The notes: a model not told the origin generated them from the sequence alone. A DNA stretch of 64,000 nt from Lactifluus volemus (GCA_022376515.1 WTXI01000047.1:177470-241469), one strand, 5' to 3'; shown: positions 22,748 to 32,959, numbered from the stretch's first letter. Translations and numbers: made by a program.

Positions 22748-24547
22748 CGGATCTTGAGAAAGGGATTCGGCCAATTTGCCGCGTTCCTCGTCGGACATGG
22801 CTTTGAGGGCTTTAGCGATTTCTTCATTGGTTGGTTTAGAAGAAGTATTAGTCGTCGTTACTTCGGATGTTTCAGTAACACGAGCACGCGTGGTGCCGGT
22901 GGCGTTGGCGTTTCGCTTCTTTTTAACAGGACATTCTCGAGAGAGATGTCCTTGTTCTTTGCAATAGAAGCAACGTCCTTCGCGTATGAGGCGTTCGCGA
23001 TCAGGGTCAGGGGTACGATTGGTTTGGGTAGTAGTGACGTCTACATCCATAGCATCAGGATCACGTTGTGGGCGTGGGGTTGGCCGCGGTGGTTGTTGAG
23101 GACGGCGTTGTTGTTGCTGTCCTCGCGCGTTGCCGAGTAATTGAGTAATGTTTCCCAGCGACCCACTGCCGTGCAGTTCTTTGAATAATTTTTGTTCTGT
23201 CCATGCGGCTGAATGTTTACGTGCCGCTTCCTGCCAATCTGCAAGGGTTTCTGGTTTCGGCCATTCACGATTCATAATGGTCATGTGAAGGGCTTCTTTG
23301 AGGCCGGCGCGATACTGGATGATAGTTCCTTGAGCATCGGCTTCAAAGCCTGCTTCTTCAAGAAGGTCATTGAACGAGGCGGTATAGTCATCCAGATTGT
23401 CCCCAATCATTCGAAGTTTCGTAAACTTCGTAAGGGCATCTTCTTTTGCGGCGGCATCTCGGAAATCTTCAAGAAACCTTTGTTTGAAACCAAGCCAAAG
23501 GTCTAGGTCATCGGGGTCGCCTCCACGGTCTAGGTATCCTCCCAGGGAGTTAAGACGTGCTTGGGCCCAGCCTTCGCAACGTGGTCCAGACATAAATGTG
23601 GTGAACATGAGGATTCGATTTGCAGGGTTCGACATTCCGGGGTTTCCTCGGTTTAATCTTCGGTAGTTTTCGAAGATTTCCATGAATCGTTTTGATCGCG
23701 ATCTATTTCCATCAAAGGGTCTTGGGGGAATCCCCATTAACGCTCCTCCAGCAGCGGGGATTTGAGCAAAGCCTTGGCCTTGTTGAAGGGGAGCTGCTGC
23801 TGCTCCACCTCCTCCACCGCCGCCTCCTCCTCCTCCAGGACTACCAGGTGCTCCTCCACCTCCTCCTCCAGGACTACCGGGTGCTCCTCCACCTCCTCCA
23901 CCGCCTCCAGGAGTACCGCCTCCTCCTCCTCCTCCACTACCGCTGAAGATTGCTCCACTACCACTTGCCGTGGTGGTGGTTCTCTTTCCTTTTCCTTTAG
24001 GTTGGGAAAAGAGGGTCGTGGCGGGAGGTGTTACTGTAGCGGTTGCTGAGGCGATTTGGAAAGGGGGGAGTAGGGCGTAGCCTGCAACTCCTTGTGCAGC
24101 TGCATGAAAAGCTCGTGCCGCAAGGGATTGGATAGGTGAGGTGCTTGTGGAAGCAGGGGCTTTGGATTTGAATATAGTATTCAGGGCGAGGAGTTCCCGA
24201 GGGGTAAGTGGGGCGTTTGGGTCGGGTACTGGTTCGGGCGTCGGTTGCTTAGCAAATATTTTTCTCATTTGCTCAAGCTGTTCGTCAGTAGGACTTTCGG
24301 GTAAGAGGTCCATGGCTATGTTGTAGTTTGGTTCTTCGCCACTCCCAGAATCAGAAGGTGTTTCGGGTTGTTTTGGTTCAAGTGAAATCATAGGAGTATC
24401 GGAGTGGGCGCGGAGTCTAGTCCCTGCAGCCTGCGCAAGGGTTTCGTCGTCATCGTTGTCGCCTTGTGTAGGGCGATCTTGTTCAGGAGATTCTTCGGCT
24501 AACGCGGTGAATCTACCATACGGACTGCCTTTAGAGCTGTCTGACAT
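22739..24547 (-). CDS. A1 Gag
   Basis: 602 residues from ATG at 24547. The order is an acidic N-terminal part, a poly-Gly region (about 205-250, coded by an impure GGA/GGT microsatellite), a capsid-like region containing RSKRFMEIFENYRRLNRGN and RCEGWAQARLNSLGGYLD, then a zinc knuckle CFYCKEQGHLSREC near residue 525. Gag packages the element RNA. It ends in the run TCTTTTTAA; the pol frame is -1 relative to gag and overlaps this end without a stop. Confidence 0.95.
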   Translation of the reverse strand: MSDSSKGSPYGRFTALAEESPEQDRPTQGDNDDDETLAQAAGTRLRAHSDTPMISLEPKQPETPSDSGSGEEPNYNIAMDLLPESPTDEQLEQMRKIFAKQPTPEPVPDPNAPLTPRELLALNTIFKSKAPASTSTSPIQSLAARAFHAAAQGVAGYALLPPFQIASATATVTPPATTLFSQPKGKGKRTTTTASGSGAIFSGSGGGGGGGTPGGGGGGGGAPGSPGGGGGGAPGSPGGGGGGGGGGGAAAAPLQQGQGFAQIPAAGGALMGIPPRPFDGNRSRSKRFMEIFENYRRLNRGNPGMSNPANRILMFTTFMSGPRCEGWAQARLNSLGGYLDRGGDPDDLDLWLGFKQRFLEDFRDAAAKEDALTKFTKLRMIGDNLDDYTASFNDLLEEAGFEADAQGTIIQYRAGLKEALHMTIMNREWPKPETLADWQEAARKHSAAWTEQKLFKELHGSGSLGNITQLLGNARGQQQQRRPQQPPRPTPRPQRDPDAMDVDVTTTQTNRTPDPDRERLIREGRCFYCKEQGHLSRECPVKKKRNANATGTTRARVTETSEVTTTNTSSKPTNEEIAKALKAMSDEERGKLAESLSQDPSF

Positions 24548-24581
24548 GGTTCGTTCGTTCGTTCACAAATGTGAGAGTGAG

Positions 24582-24593
24582 AAGTCTCAGTTT
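24582..24593 (-). promoter_or_regulatory. A1 primer-binding site, self-complementary to the LTR
   Basis: Sense sequence AAACTGAGACTT, one base inside the 5' LTR. It is the exact reverse complement of AAGTCTCAGTTT in the same LTR, about 35 nt after the TATA box. It does not start with the TGG usual for a tRNA primer site. Confidence 0.75.
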
Positions 24594-24594
24594 G

Positions 24595-25202
24595 TGTTAA
24601 GGTTCCAAGTGGGACCTTTGTATGAAGTGTACGTTCGTTCGTGGAGTCAAGAACTAGACTTGCAAGACGTGCAAGTCAAGATCAAAGGTTCGATAAGGAC
24701 GAGACTTAGTAAACGACTAAGTCAAGAGCGTTTCAGAGGTCAAGGGCTTTGGGCTCAGAGTGAGACCAAAGTGTCAAGAAGTCGAAGGTCGTGATGTCAA
24801 GAGGGTTCTCTCAGGTCTGATGCTTCTGGCAAGACAAGGTTCTAATAGATAGAAGGACTTGGATTGCGAAACAAAACTGAGACTTAAGGTCTCTAGGGTA
24901 GAAAGTACAGGGTTTATATATATAAGAAGACGAGGCTATGTGCACAGCCGTAGGGGCTGTGACCTTTGTACAGCTTTCAGGGTTTGAAACATGTTTCAGG
25001 AATCAGCGAGTCATCCTGTGCATGTGGCTGTTGCTTGCGGCTGTACAGTGCTGTACGAGGCTGTACCGTGAGAGAAAATAAGTAGGTGATCTAAAACAAA
25101 GCGATCGGCAGTCCATCCACATAAGCAAGGGAGTCAGCGAAAATGAGTCATCAGTCCGAAATCGTATAGTATGAGTCAGCAAACACGTGTCAGTCCATAA
25201 CA
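24595..25202 (-). repeat. 5' LTR of A1
   Basis: Sense orientation starts TGTTATGGACTGACACG and ends CCTTAACA. A TATATATAA box lies at about plus 24914-24923 with the likely start of R around 24877-24890. Drives transcription of gag-pol. Confidence 0.9.
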
Positions 25203-25207
25203 CCTCC

Positions 25208-25516
25208 CACCTTTTTCCCTTACTCCTCCTGTTTTCACCCTTTCTTTCCCCACCTCTCTATTTCCGCTACCGTATCTATGCGCTTGTTCATTTTTGTGGG
25301 TTTAGGGCGGGGTCTCTACTGCTGGGAGGCGACGCGTCTGGTTCGAGCCCAGCCCATGTTTCTACGGGGCCTTCTTGGGATGTTGCACGCCGGTCCAAAC
25401 TAGTTAGTCTTTGTTCTTTACCCTTTACGCACAGAATTTCATGTACTACGTTGTTAGCTAGAGTCTTGTCGCAATGCACGTGGGGACTATAAACCCCAAT
25501 TCAAAAAAAAAAAAAA
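25208..25516 (+). repeat. LINE 3' UTR and poly(A) tract
   Basis: Right part of the LINE split by A1. It contains GGTTCGAGCCC at about 25339-25349, which fits a pol III B box, and ends with a run of about 14 A. No reading frame. Confidence 0.7.
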
Positions 25517-25528
25517 GCCCTTGACCTC

Positions 25529-25670
25529 TGAAACGCTCTTGACTTAGTTGTTTACTAAGTCTCGTCTTTATCGAACCCTTGATCTTGACTTGCATGTCTT
25601 GCAAGTCTTGCTCTTAAACTTCACGAACAATTGTACACTTCGTACAAAGGTCCCACTTGGAACCTTAACA
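25529..25670 (+). repeat. 5' LTR of A2, right part
   Basis: Continues the family-A LTR after the LINE insertion and ends CCTTAACA. The self-priming site AAACTGAGACTT follows at 25672-25683. Confidence 0.85.
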
Positions 25671-25716
25671 CAAACTGAGACTTCTACTCTCACATTTGTG
25701 AACGAACGAACGAACC

Positions 25717-26174
25717 ATGTCAGACAGCTCTAGAGGCAGTCCATATGGAAGATTCACTGCGTTAGCCAAAGAATCTCCTGAACAAGATTGCCCTACACAA
25801 GGTGATGACGATGATGACGAAGTCCTTGCGTGGGCCGCTGGGACTAGACTCTGCGCTCACTCCCATACCCCTATGATCACACTTGAACAAGCAATTGAAC
25901 AAGTGAAACAGCCAGCGACCCCATCTGACTCTGGAAGTGGCGAAGAACCAAATTACAACATAGCTATGGACCTCCTACCTGAGAGTCCCACTGATGAACA
26001 GCTTGAGCAAATGAGAAAAATATTTGTTAAGCCAAAGACACCCGAACCAGAACCACCTACCAAAGAAGAACTCCTCGCCTTGAATACAATATTCAAGTCC
26101 AGACCACCAGCCTCACCAGTCACCTCCCCATTACACTCTCTTGCAGCAAGAACCTTTCGTGCAGCCACACAAGG
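25717..26174 (+). pseudogene. A2 Gag, N-terminal fragment
   Basis: Starts MSDSSRGSPYGRFTAL as in the A1/A3 gags and is open for about 152 codons. It is then cut at 26174 by the LTR of A4; the capsid-like region and the zinc knuckle are gone. Codons still read through into the LTR as an accidental fusion. Confidence 0.85.
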
Positions 26175-26779
26175 TGTTAAGGTTCCAAGCGGGACCTTTG
26201 TACGAAGTGTACGATCGTTCGTGAAGTCAAGAGCGAGACTTGCAAAACGTGCAAGTCAGGATCAAGGGTTCGATAAAGACGAGACTTAGTAAACGACTAA
26301 GTCAAGAGCGTTTCAGAGGTCAAGGGCTTTGGGCTCAGGGTGAGACCAAAGTGTCAAGAAGTCGAAGGTCGTGATATCAAGATGGTTCTCTCAGGTCTGA
26401 TGCTTCTGGGCAAGACAAGGTTCTAATAGATAGAAGGACTTGGATTGCGAAACAAAACTGAGACTTAAGGTCTCTAGGGCAGAAAGTACAGGGTTTATAT
26501 AGAAAGAAACGAGGCTACGTACACAGCCGTAGGGGCTGTGACCTTCGTACAGCTTTCAGGGTTTGAAACATGTTTCAGGAATCAGCAAGTCATCCTGTGC
26601 ATGTGGCTGTTGCTTGAGGCTGTACGGTGCTGTGCAAAGCTGTATCGTGAGAAAAATAAGTAAGCGATCTGAAACAAAGCGATCGGCAGTCCATTCACAT
26701 AAGCAAGGAGTTAGCAGAAATGAGTCATCAGTCCGAAAATGTATAGTATGAGTCAGCAAACACGTGTCAGTCCATAACA
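26175..26779 (-). repeat. 3' LTR of partial element A4
   Basis: Family-A LTR in reverse orientation inserted in the A2 gag. It differs from the A1 LTR at several positions, so it is an older lineage. The polypurine tract GGGGGATGG adjoins it at 26780-26788. Confidence 0.85.
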
Positions 26780-26813
26780 CCATCCCCCGTCTAAGGCACA
26801 GTCCCACCTGTGT

Positions 26814-27391
26814 TTATTCACGGTCAGCAGCATAGTCCCAGTCACTCATCTCCGTGTTGATCCAGCCAGACGTGGAGCGATCGATACCGTGGCCATACCA
26901 GAGGTAAGCCTTCTTGTCGTCGGTGTACGGGCACGTCCAATGCCAGTGAGGATGTTCTAAGGGGACTCTACAAGAGTCTCCGAACTTGCATTGCTGGTGG
27001 GGTTCATGACACGAAGGGCCTGGATGGCCGTAGTCAGTACACCACTCACACCAGTCGTGGAGGGGGCACTCGACGTAGAGGTGCCCGGGGTTTCGTCGCT
27101 TGCATCGACCACAATAGGGTGTGTGCGTGACCCTGGCTGCGGCACTATCAGCGGCGGTTCCACTGCTACTATTGACGACCTGTTCCATGCAAGTCTTGCA
27201 GTGAAGGGAATGCGTGCTGTCATGAACTGGACTCCTTGGCCACTCGTCGTTGTCAACGTTGCCGTCATTATCAAATGCCCATCCGAGTTCGTCGTCCTGG
27301 ATAGGGGAGACAGATGAGGCGGGCGAGTCGCGGACGTTAGAGGCCGGTGAGCTTGGTAAGGAGGGTAGTTGGTTGTTTGGCGGGGAGGGGG
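26814..27391 (-). pseudogene. A4 Pol, C-terminal tail only
   Basis: Encodes the end of family-A Pol, including the Pro/Ser linker and the Cys/His module (CGRC, CEWC, CKFGDSC), in one open frame. It is truncated upstream at 27391 by a family-B LTR; the chromodomain and everything before it are missing. Confidence 0.85.
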
Positions 27392-28266
27392 TGTCACGGT
27401 TCACAGGGACCGTGGCTCGGAGTGAGCTTCAATTAATCAATAGAGGACGCGCAGGCGAGTTCCTGTGAAGGATAGACTTGACTGTGCGAACTCTTGGTTC
27501 TGTATCGCGTGAGGCGGGTAGTACGGGCCGGCGCACGCGATGGTCGGAGTTACCGTTCCTAAAGAGGATAGACGGTGGCAGATGGACGAAGGACGATCTG
27601 TAGGTTCAACCGCAATGCGGGCGCGAGTGTATTTGGAATGCAAGGGGTGCTCGCCTTCCAAGGACACTCGTGGGAGGTTGAACTAGGGTTTGTGCGAAAT
27701 GGAAGGGAAGGGATTCAGACAATCCTTCACCCTCGATTTCGTACAAGGTTCAGAGCGTCTGTGAGCTTATTTACAAGGCGTAAACAAGCAAACAGATGTT
27801 CTGATTGTGGCGCGAAGGTACCTTAACCAAAGGTACGAAGAGGGGATGCACAAGAAAAAGAGAGGGAGTTTGAGTGTCAAGCAACAACTGTGATTCTCGA
27901 CGAAGCTGAAGCTGGGGCTTTAGCTCGTCCATAGGGCCCTATTTATGCGTACAGAGGGCCAGCCAACTATCCTACAAAGGTCACAGTACAGTAGCGAAGT
28001 CAAGACTATTGACTAAGGACCTGAGTCAGTTCTGATGACTCAAGAACTGACTCAGTGCGTCTGACTCAAGATCTGAGTCAAGAACGCTGACTCAAGATTT
28101 GAGTCATGATCCCTGAGTCAAATACACGTCCAAAACGGCGACGCACAGCCCCTAGAAACGGAACAGAAGGGACTGGCCAAGGAAAGGGATCCTAGGTCAC
28201 AACACAAGTCGAAAATCAGACGGAAAACAGTAAGAAATGGGCCGGGCGGCCCGCATAACCGTAACA
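27392..28266 (-). repeat. Family-B LTR, chimeric flanks
   Basis: 875 bp, TGTCACGG ... CCGTAACA. Sense orientation is minus, from a TATAAATAG-type box at about 27941-27950. The flanking 5-mers differ (GGGGG versus GCTTT). On one side lies A4 pol, on the other the leader and gag start of element D. It therefore looks like the product of recombination between two family-B insertions rather than a simple solo LTR. Confidence 0.8.
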
Positions 28267-28388
28267 GCTTTCGTGCTCGATGCTGTTTTCGTACGTGTTC
28301 CTCCAATCCTTGGGGGTGGCCGATGTAGACGCCATTCTTTCTTTTCGTTTCTTTACTCTGTTCAAGTTCGTTTGAAAGCTCGTTCTAA
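28267..28388 (-). pseudogene. Element D leader and start of Gag
   Basis: After the D LTR comes TTAGAACGAGCTTTC, whose AGAACGAGCTT (28376-28386) pairs with the D LTR. A leader of about 50 nt follows, then an ATG at 28335 opening 23 codons, MASTSATPKDWRNTYENS and so on. The frame is lost at the family-B LTR. Confidence 0.65.
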
Positions 28389-28882
28389 TGTCACGGTCAG
28401 GTCACCGTGGCGTGGTATCGTCGGTTCGGAGTCGTGCTGACTAAGCAGAACGTCGGAGCGGCCGCAAGGACTAAGACGCGAAGGCCTAGTCTAGAGTCCA
28501 GAGGGAGAAGATCTTGCTGTGGTGTGGTCCACACAAGTTCTTCAGAGGCTTCACTCAGAGAGGAAGCAGTCTTTGGAGTAGAGGGGAAGGAAGGCTGCCA
28601 GTGAACAGCCACTTGTATTGCTCGCTGTATCGACTACCTGAGTTCTACAGGAGAACGAGCTTAAGGCCCGTCTCAGAGGTACAAGGGATATATATACTTG
28701 GACAGTGGATCGTACTAGAATGTTCAGGGGTGTCCCTGTGAATGGGTAGAAGCATATGGAACTGACTGGAACGTTACGGAAGCTAGCGGAAGGTGGGAGA
28801 ATCGTCTGACGTATCGATGAGTAAGAGAAGGAAAATGATGAGTCAGGGTCACCTGTGACCGTCACATCACGTTACCGTGACA
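28389..28882 (-). repeat. 5' LTR of gypsy element D
   Basis: 494 bp, TGTCACGG ... CCGTGACA, with TATATATA at about 28689-28696 and the priming-site complement at 28652-28662. It is inserted into the integrase of element C, since C pol stops abruptly at 28883. Confidence 0.8.
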
Positions 28883-31800
28883 CGTATAGATTCTAAGATA
28901 CTGTTCCAATGACTGATTGGTGCGTTCAGATTGTCCGTCCGTCTGAGGGTGATAAGCCGTGCTGATGTTCTGTTCTATCCCTAGCACGTTGCATAGGCCA
29001 GTGGCGAATTTCCCCACGAACCTGGGATCTCGGTCTGAGATGATTCTTCGCGGGGCTCCGTAGTAGGGGAAGACGCTTGTGGCGAACATTTTGGCTACTC
29101 CTAGGCAGTGTTGTAGCTAAGACCTAAGGGTTAAACATTATTAAGGGCTAAATACATTCTAAGACTAACCCTTAGCATCCACCAACAAAGATACTAAGTC
29201 TTAATTAAGTCTTAGAAAGACAAGTACTAATACATGATGAAAGGCCTGCTGAAAAAACCTAGCAATGGAGCAAGCAATGGAGTCAAAATTGTAACTCTAA
29301 GGCTGGGGTGATTTCTCGATCACTTGTGAAATGAGAAATGAAGGTACTATCACAATTGCTGGCCATGGGCAATTACCCCCAACAATTACCCTCAACACCC
29401 TCAATAGGGAGCAGTCGTTATACATGTTAGCCTGTTGTCAGGTCACTTGGGTAACCCTTGGGGTGCCCTTGACATCAGTCATCTCTCAAGCCTCTTCTTG
29501 CTCTGCAGTTGTCCCTTTCACCCTTGGCACCCAAAGGACATTCCCACTTCACCACAGCTATGATATATGATGGAGAATTGGATGGATCAGGTGATAACTT
29601 TGTTAGGTGACTGAGAAACAGCCATTCTACTTGAAACATTAATAACCCATTAGATATAAGCCTTAATTAAGACATGTTTTTAAGTTCTAAGCCCTAACCA
29701 AAAAATTGGGGGTTAATAACCCCTTAGAATACAACACTGCTCCTAGGGCGTCGACTTTCTTCGTACAGGGTAAGAAAATCGCCATTTTCATGCAGTCATG
29801 GTCAGTGATAGTCAGGATGGAGTCGAACCCGTTCGAGGGCGGCAGGTCTACAATTAGATCCATGGCTATTGTTTCAAAGGGGTTGCTTTCAGTTCTGGTG
29901 GTGATGGGGTAGATGGGTACTTTTGGTTTAGTGGTGCGGCTTTTTGTGGCCTGGCATATTGCGCATCCTTGTACATAGTTCTTCGTGAAGTTTTTGATGT
30001 CCGGCCACCAGTAGTCACGTATGATGAGTTGGATGGTTTTGAAAATTCCGGGGTGTCCTGCCAGTGGGTGGTCGTGGTATCTAGTGAGCACCTCCCGTCT
30101 TAGGTCATTGTCTTCCACGACAATGGGTAGGTTGTCCCAGTACCAGCGACCTTCGTGCTCGTGGATGCGGGGGTGTAGTTTCTGCCAGGCTTTCAAGGTG
30201 TCGCCGTTGTGTTCCTGTGCTTGGAAGACCCGGTCTTCAAGTGTAGAGAGGGATATGGCATAGGTGAAGACTTTATCTGGGAGTACCGTGACGTCTTCAT
30301 TGTCGTCCTTTCCCTGGTTGTAGTCTGGTCGTTGCGAGAGGTGGTCTGCTTTGTTAAGGGCCCCCGGTTTGTGGATGAGTTTATAGTTATACTCCGCCAG
30401 TTGTGGGATGTATCTGGCCACTCGTCGGTTTATCTTGTGTGGGTGTCTGTAGTACTGGAGGTTTGCGTGGTCTGTGAAGACTAGGACTTTGTGTTCTGCA
30501 CCCAGGAGTAGGTGGCGCCAGTTTTCTAGGCCTGCGACAATCGCGTAGAGTTCTCTGTCATAGATCTCCCAGCCTCGTTGCGTCTCGTCCAGTGTTTCTG
30601 AGTGGTAGGCTACAGGGCGTTGCCTCCCTTCGTTGTCGCATTGGTAGAGGATGGCTCCGACTGCGTACTGAGACGCGTCTACTTCTAGTTTGAATTGTTT
30701 GGTGTGATCTGGGCGGTGTAGAATTGGATCGCTGGTGACAATTTCGATGAGTTGGTCTAGCGCGTCTGTACACTCCTGGGTCCACTTGAACGGCTGGTTC
30801 TTCTTTAGGAGGGTTGTGAGGGGCTTTGCGATATGTGCGAAGTGGGGGATGAACTGTCATTGAAATCCCAGGATGCCTAGTGTGCTACGTACTTCCTTGA
30901 CGGTGGAGAGTTGTCGAGGCCAGGTCTTCAGGCCGTTTCGCTTAGTGGGGTCTATGCGTATTGTTCCGTCTTTGATTACAACTCCCAGATATTCGACTTT
31001 GGTTTGCTCGAACTCGCATTTTGAGAGTTTGAGGTAGAGGTCTTGCTTCGCTACTTGTTCCAGGAGGAAGTTCATCACCTCCCTGTGGAATACTGGGTCA
31101 TTGTGCATGGCCACTAGGTAGTCATCCATGTATCCGTGGCATACATCGCTGCCATACTTGTCTTTCACCAGTTTTAAGGTTCTATCCGTGAGCCGCTGGA
31201 ATGTCGCGGGGGAGTTTGTGAGCCCAAAGAGCATGACGTTTGGGTGAAATAATCCCAAATGTGTCTTGAATGCGGCTTTCCATCGATCCTCCTCTTTGAT
31301 CCTGACGTTGTGATACCTGGAGCGTACGTCCAGCTTCGAGAAGAGCTCCTTCCCAGCCAGATCCTCCATGATTTGTTCGATGCGTGGCATGGGATAGACG
31401 TCGTGGATCGTCCAGGAGTTCACTTCGCGGTAGTCCTGTACTGGTCTTAACTCTCCGCTCTTCTTTTTGACGAAGAACCATGGTGTAGACCATGGTGAAT
31501 TGGATCGTTCGATGTAGCCTTTTTCTTCATTGTCTTTGATCCACTTTTCCGTGGCTTCTTTCTCTACGCGGGTGAGGGGGAAGACCTTACAGTCTATGAC
31601 GTCCGGGGCTCCTGGCTTGAGCTTTATGGCGTGGTCTTCCGGCCTTGCTGGTGGGAAGCGTTTCGCGCGCTCCTCTGAGAAGACGTGTTCCCACTTTTGG
31701 TACTGTGGTGGAAGTTCTTGCTCTGTCTTCTGTCCCTTTTGTGCTTCTTGCGCCCATTGCTGGGCTATGTTTTGTTCTTGAGATGATGATGACTTCGTCT

Positions 31801-31958
31801 CCTTCCTCATACTCTGGGTTGGTGATTATCCGGTTAATGGCCAGGCCCTGCTGTCTGCGACGCATTCGTTCGTACCACTTTGCTTCCAATTTGAGTTGTG
31901 GTCCATGTAGCACGCGCTTTGCCCAGTCTATTTGTGGGTTGAAGTCTCTGAACCAGAG
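28883..31958 (-). pseudogene. Element C Pol: RT, RNase H, integrase (interrupted)
   Basis: The frame from 31958 starts with DFNPQIDWAKRVLHGPQ. RT motifs follow: KKKSGELRPVQDYREVN, FGLTNSPATFQRL and YMDD (about 31123-31134). RNase H has EVDASQYAVGA and FTDHANL. Integrase has the HHCC finger (GHPG ... GCAIC), AMDLIVDLPP, SDRDPRF and QTDGQSER. A TGA stop at about 30857 replaces Arg after GFQ, and a frameshift sits near 31790. A hAT MITE splits the integrase core at 29106-29739. The gene ends after QYLRIYT at 28883, so the integrase C-terminus and any chromodomain are missing. Confidence 0.9.
29106..29739. mobile_element. hAT-type MITE, copy 1
   Basis: 634 bp, CAGTGTTGTA ... TACAACACTG, with an exact 8-bp duplication CTCCTAGG at 29098-29105 and 29740-29747. 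Removing it restores the integrase frame (VDALGVAKMF). It carries no transposase; the 79-codon ORF inside is not credible coding. Confidence 0.9.
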
Positions 31959-32592
31959 CAGTGTTGTATTCTAAGGGGTTATTAACCCCCAATTTTTTGG
32001 TTAGGGCTTAGAACTTAAAAACATGTCTTAATTAAGGCTTATATCTAATGGGTTATTAATGTTTCAAGTAGAATGGCTGTTTCTCAGTCACCTAACAAAG
32101 TTATCACCTGATCCATCCAATTCTCCATCATATATCATAGCTGTGGTGAAGTGGGAATGTCCTTTGGGTGCCAAGGGTGAAAGGGACAACTGCAGAGCAA
32201 GAAGAGGCTTGAGAGATGACTGATGTCAAGGGCACCCCAAGGGTTACCCAAGTGACCTGACAACAGGCTAACATGTATAACGACTGCTCCCTATTGAGGG
32301 TGTTGAGGGTAATTGTTGGGGGTAATTGCCCATGGCCAGCAATTGTGATAGTACCTTCATTTCTCATTTCACAAGTGATCGAGAAATCACCCCAGCCTTA
32401 GAGTTACAATTTTGACTCCATTGCTTGCTCCATTGCTAGGTTTTTTCAGCAGGCCTTTCATCATGTATTAGTACTTGTCTTTCTAAGACTTAATTAAGAC
32501 TTAGTATCTTTGTTGGTGGATGCTAAGGGTTAGTCTTAGAATGTATTTAGCCCTTAATAATGTTTAACCCTTAGGTCTTAGCTACAACACTG
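31959..32592. mobile_element. hAT-type MITE, copy 2 (inverted)
   Basis: Same length and, as far as I compared, the same sequence as copy 1, in opposite orientation. The 8-bp duplication AACCAGAG lies at 31951-31958 and 32593-32600. It lies between the protease and RT parts of element C pol. Confidence 0.9.
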
Positions 32593-32936
32593 AACCAGAG
32601 ATATCCGAGGATGATGCGGTCCATGCCTAGGTTTGTGATGAAGAATGTCTGAACTTGTTCTCTGTCGCCTTGCCTGACTCGGAGTTCACAGTAGTGGGTG
32701 AGCATGCCCGCCGTGTTCTGGGAACCATCGGCGTTCGTGACTTTTCTAGGGGAAAGGAGTTTCTGTTTCTTCACGCATAGTGTGTTTGCTGTTCTTGAGT
32801 CCATGAGGTTTTCCATGGCTCCACTGTCTAGGAGGGTTTTTACTTCGGCCGTGAGTTGCATCGAGTCATAGGGGACGTCTAGAATTATTGCGTTTTGGCA
32901 TTGACTATTGACATGACACAACTGTACTGCTCGCAC
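32593..32936 (-). pseudogene. Element C protease region
   Basis: Retropepsin-like segment with LLDSGAMENLMD and the typical TNLGMDRIILGY end, where the active Asp is in DSGA. It is cut by the hAT MITE directly after this motif. Confidence 0.8.
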
Positions 32937-32959
32937 CCAGGCCGTTGGGTTTGAGCGAT

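Larger units (their letters stand above)
17526..25202 (-). mobile_element. Complete young Ty3/gypsy chromovirus A1
   Basis: 7.7 kb with 608-bp LTRs at both ends and an exact 5-bp duplication CCTCC (17521-17525, 25203-25207). By eye the LTRs differ at one base only (GTACGAAG versus GTATGAAG near the U5 end). Both gag and pol are open for their whole length. It is inserted in the LINE 3' region. It has the hallmarks of a currently or recently active autonomous copy. Confidence 0.95.
16241..25516 (+). mobile_element. ORF1-only LINE inserted in a family-A LTR
   Basis: The body is 16241-17525 plus 25208-25516, about 1.6 kb once the inserted A1 element is removed. It ends in an uninterrupted A tract (25503-25516). 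The target GCCCTTGACCTC is duplicated at 16229-16240 and 25517-25528, as expected for target-primed integration. It holds one ORF (16295-17461) and a 3' UTR of about 370 nt; there is no endonuclease or reverse transcriptase. It must have been mobilised in trans if it is complete. Confidence 0.8.

Noticed and set aside
23737..24049. Gly/Ser- and Leu-rich ORFs on the strand opposite gag
   Set aside because: Antisense of the poly-Gly codon repeat.
26175..26289. Gag-LTR fusion protein
   Set aside because: Read-through of the broken A2 gag into the A4 LTR; an accident of insertion.
28389..28882. Reading this LTR as the 3' LTR of element C
   Set aside because: C pol stops in the middle of integrase here, and this LTR differs from the C LTR at 34778; it has its own leader and gag start on the far side.
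29331..29570. 79-codon ORF identical in both hAT MITEs
   Set aside because: Identity follows from recent transposition of a non-coding element; no transposase motif, no coding signature.
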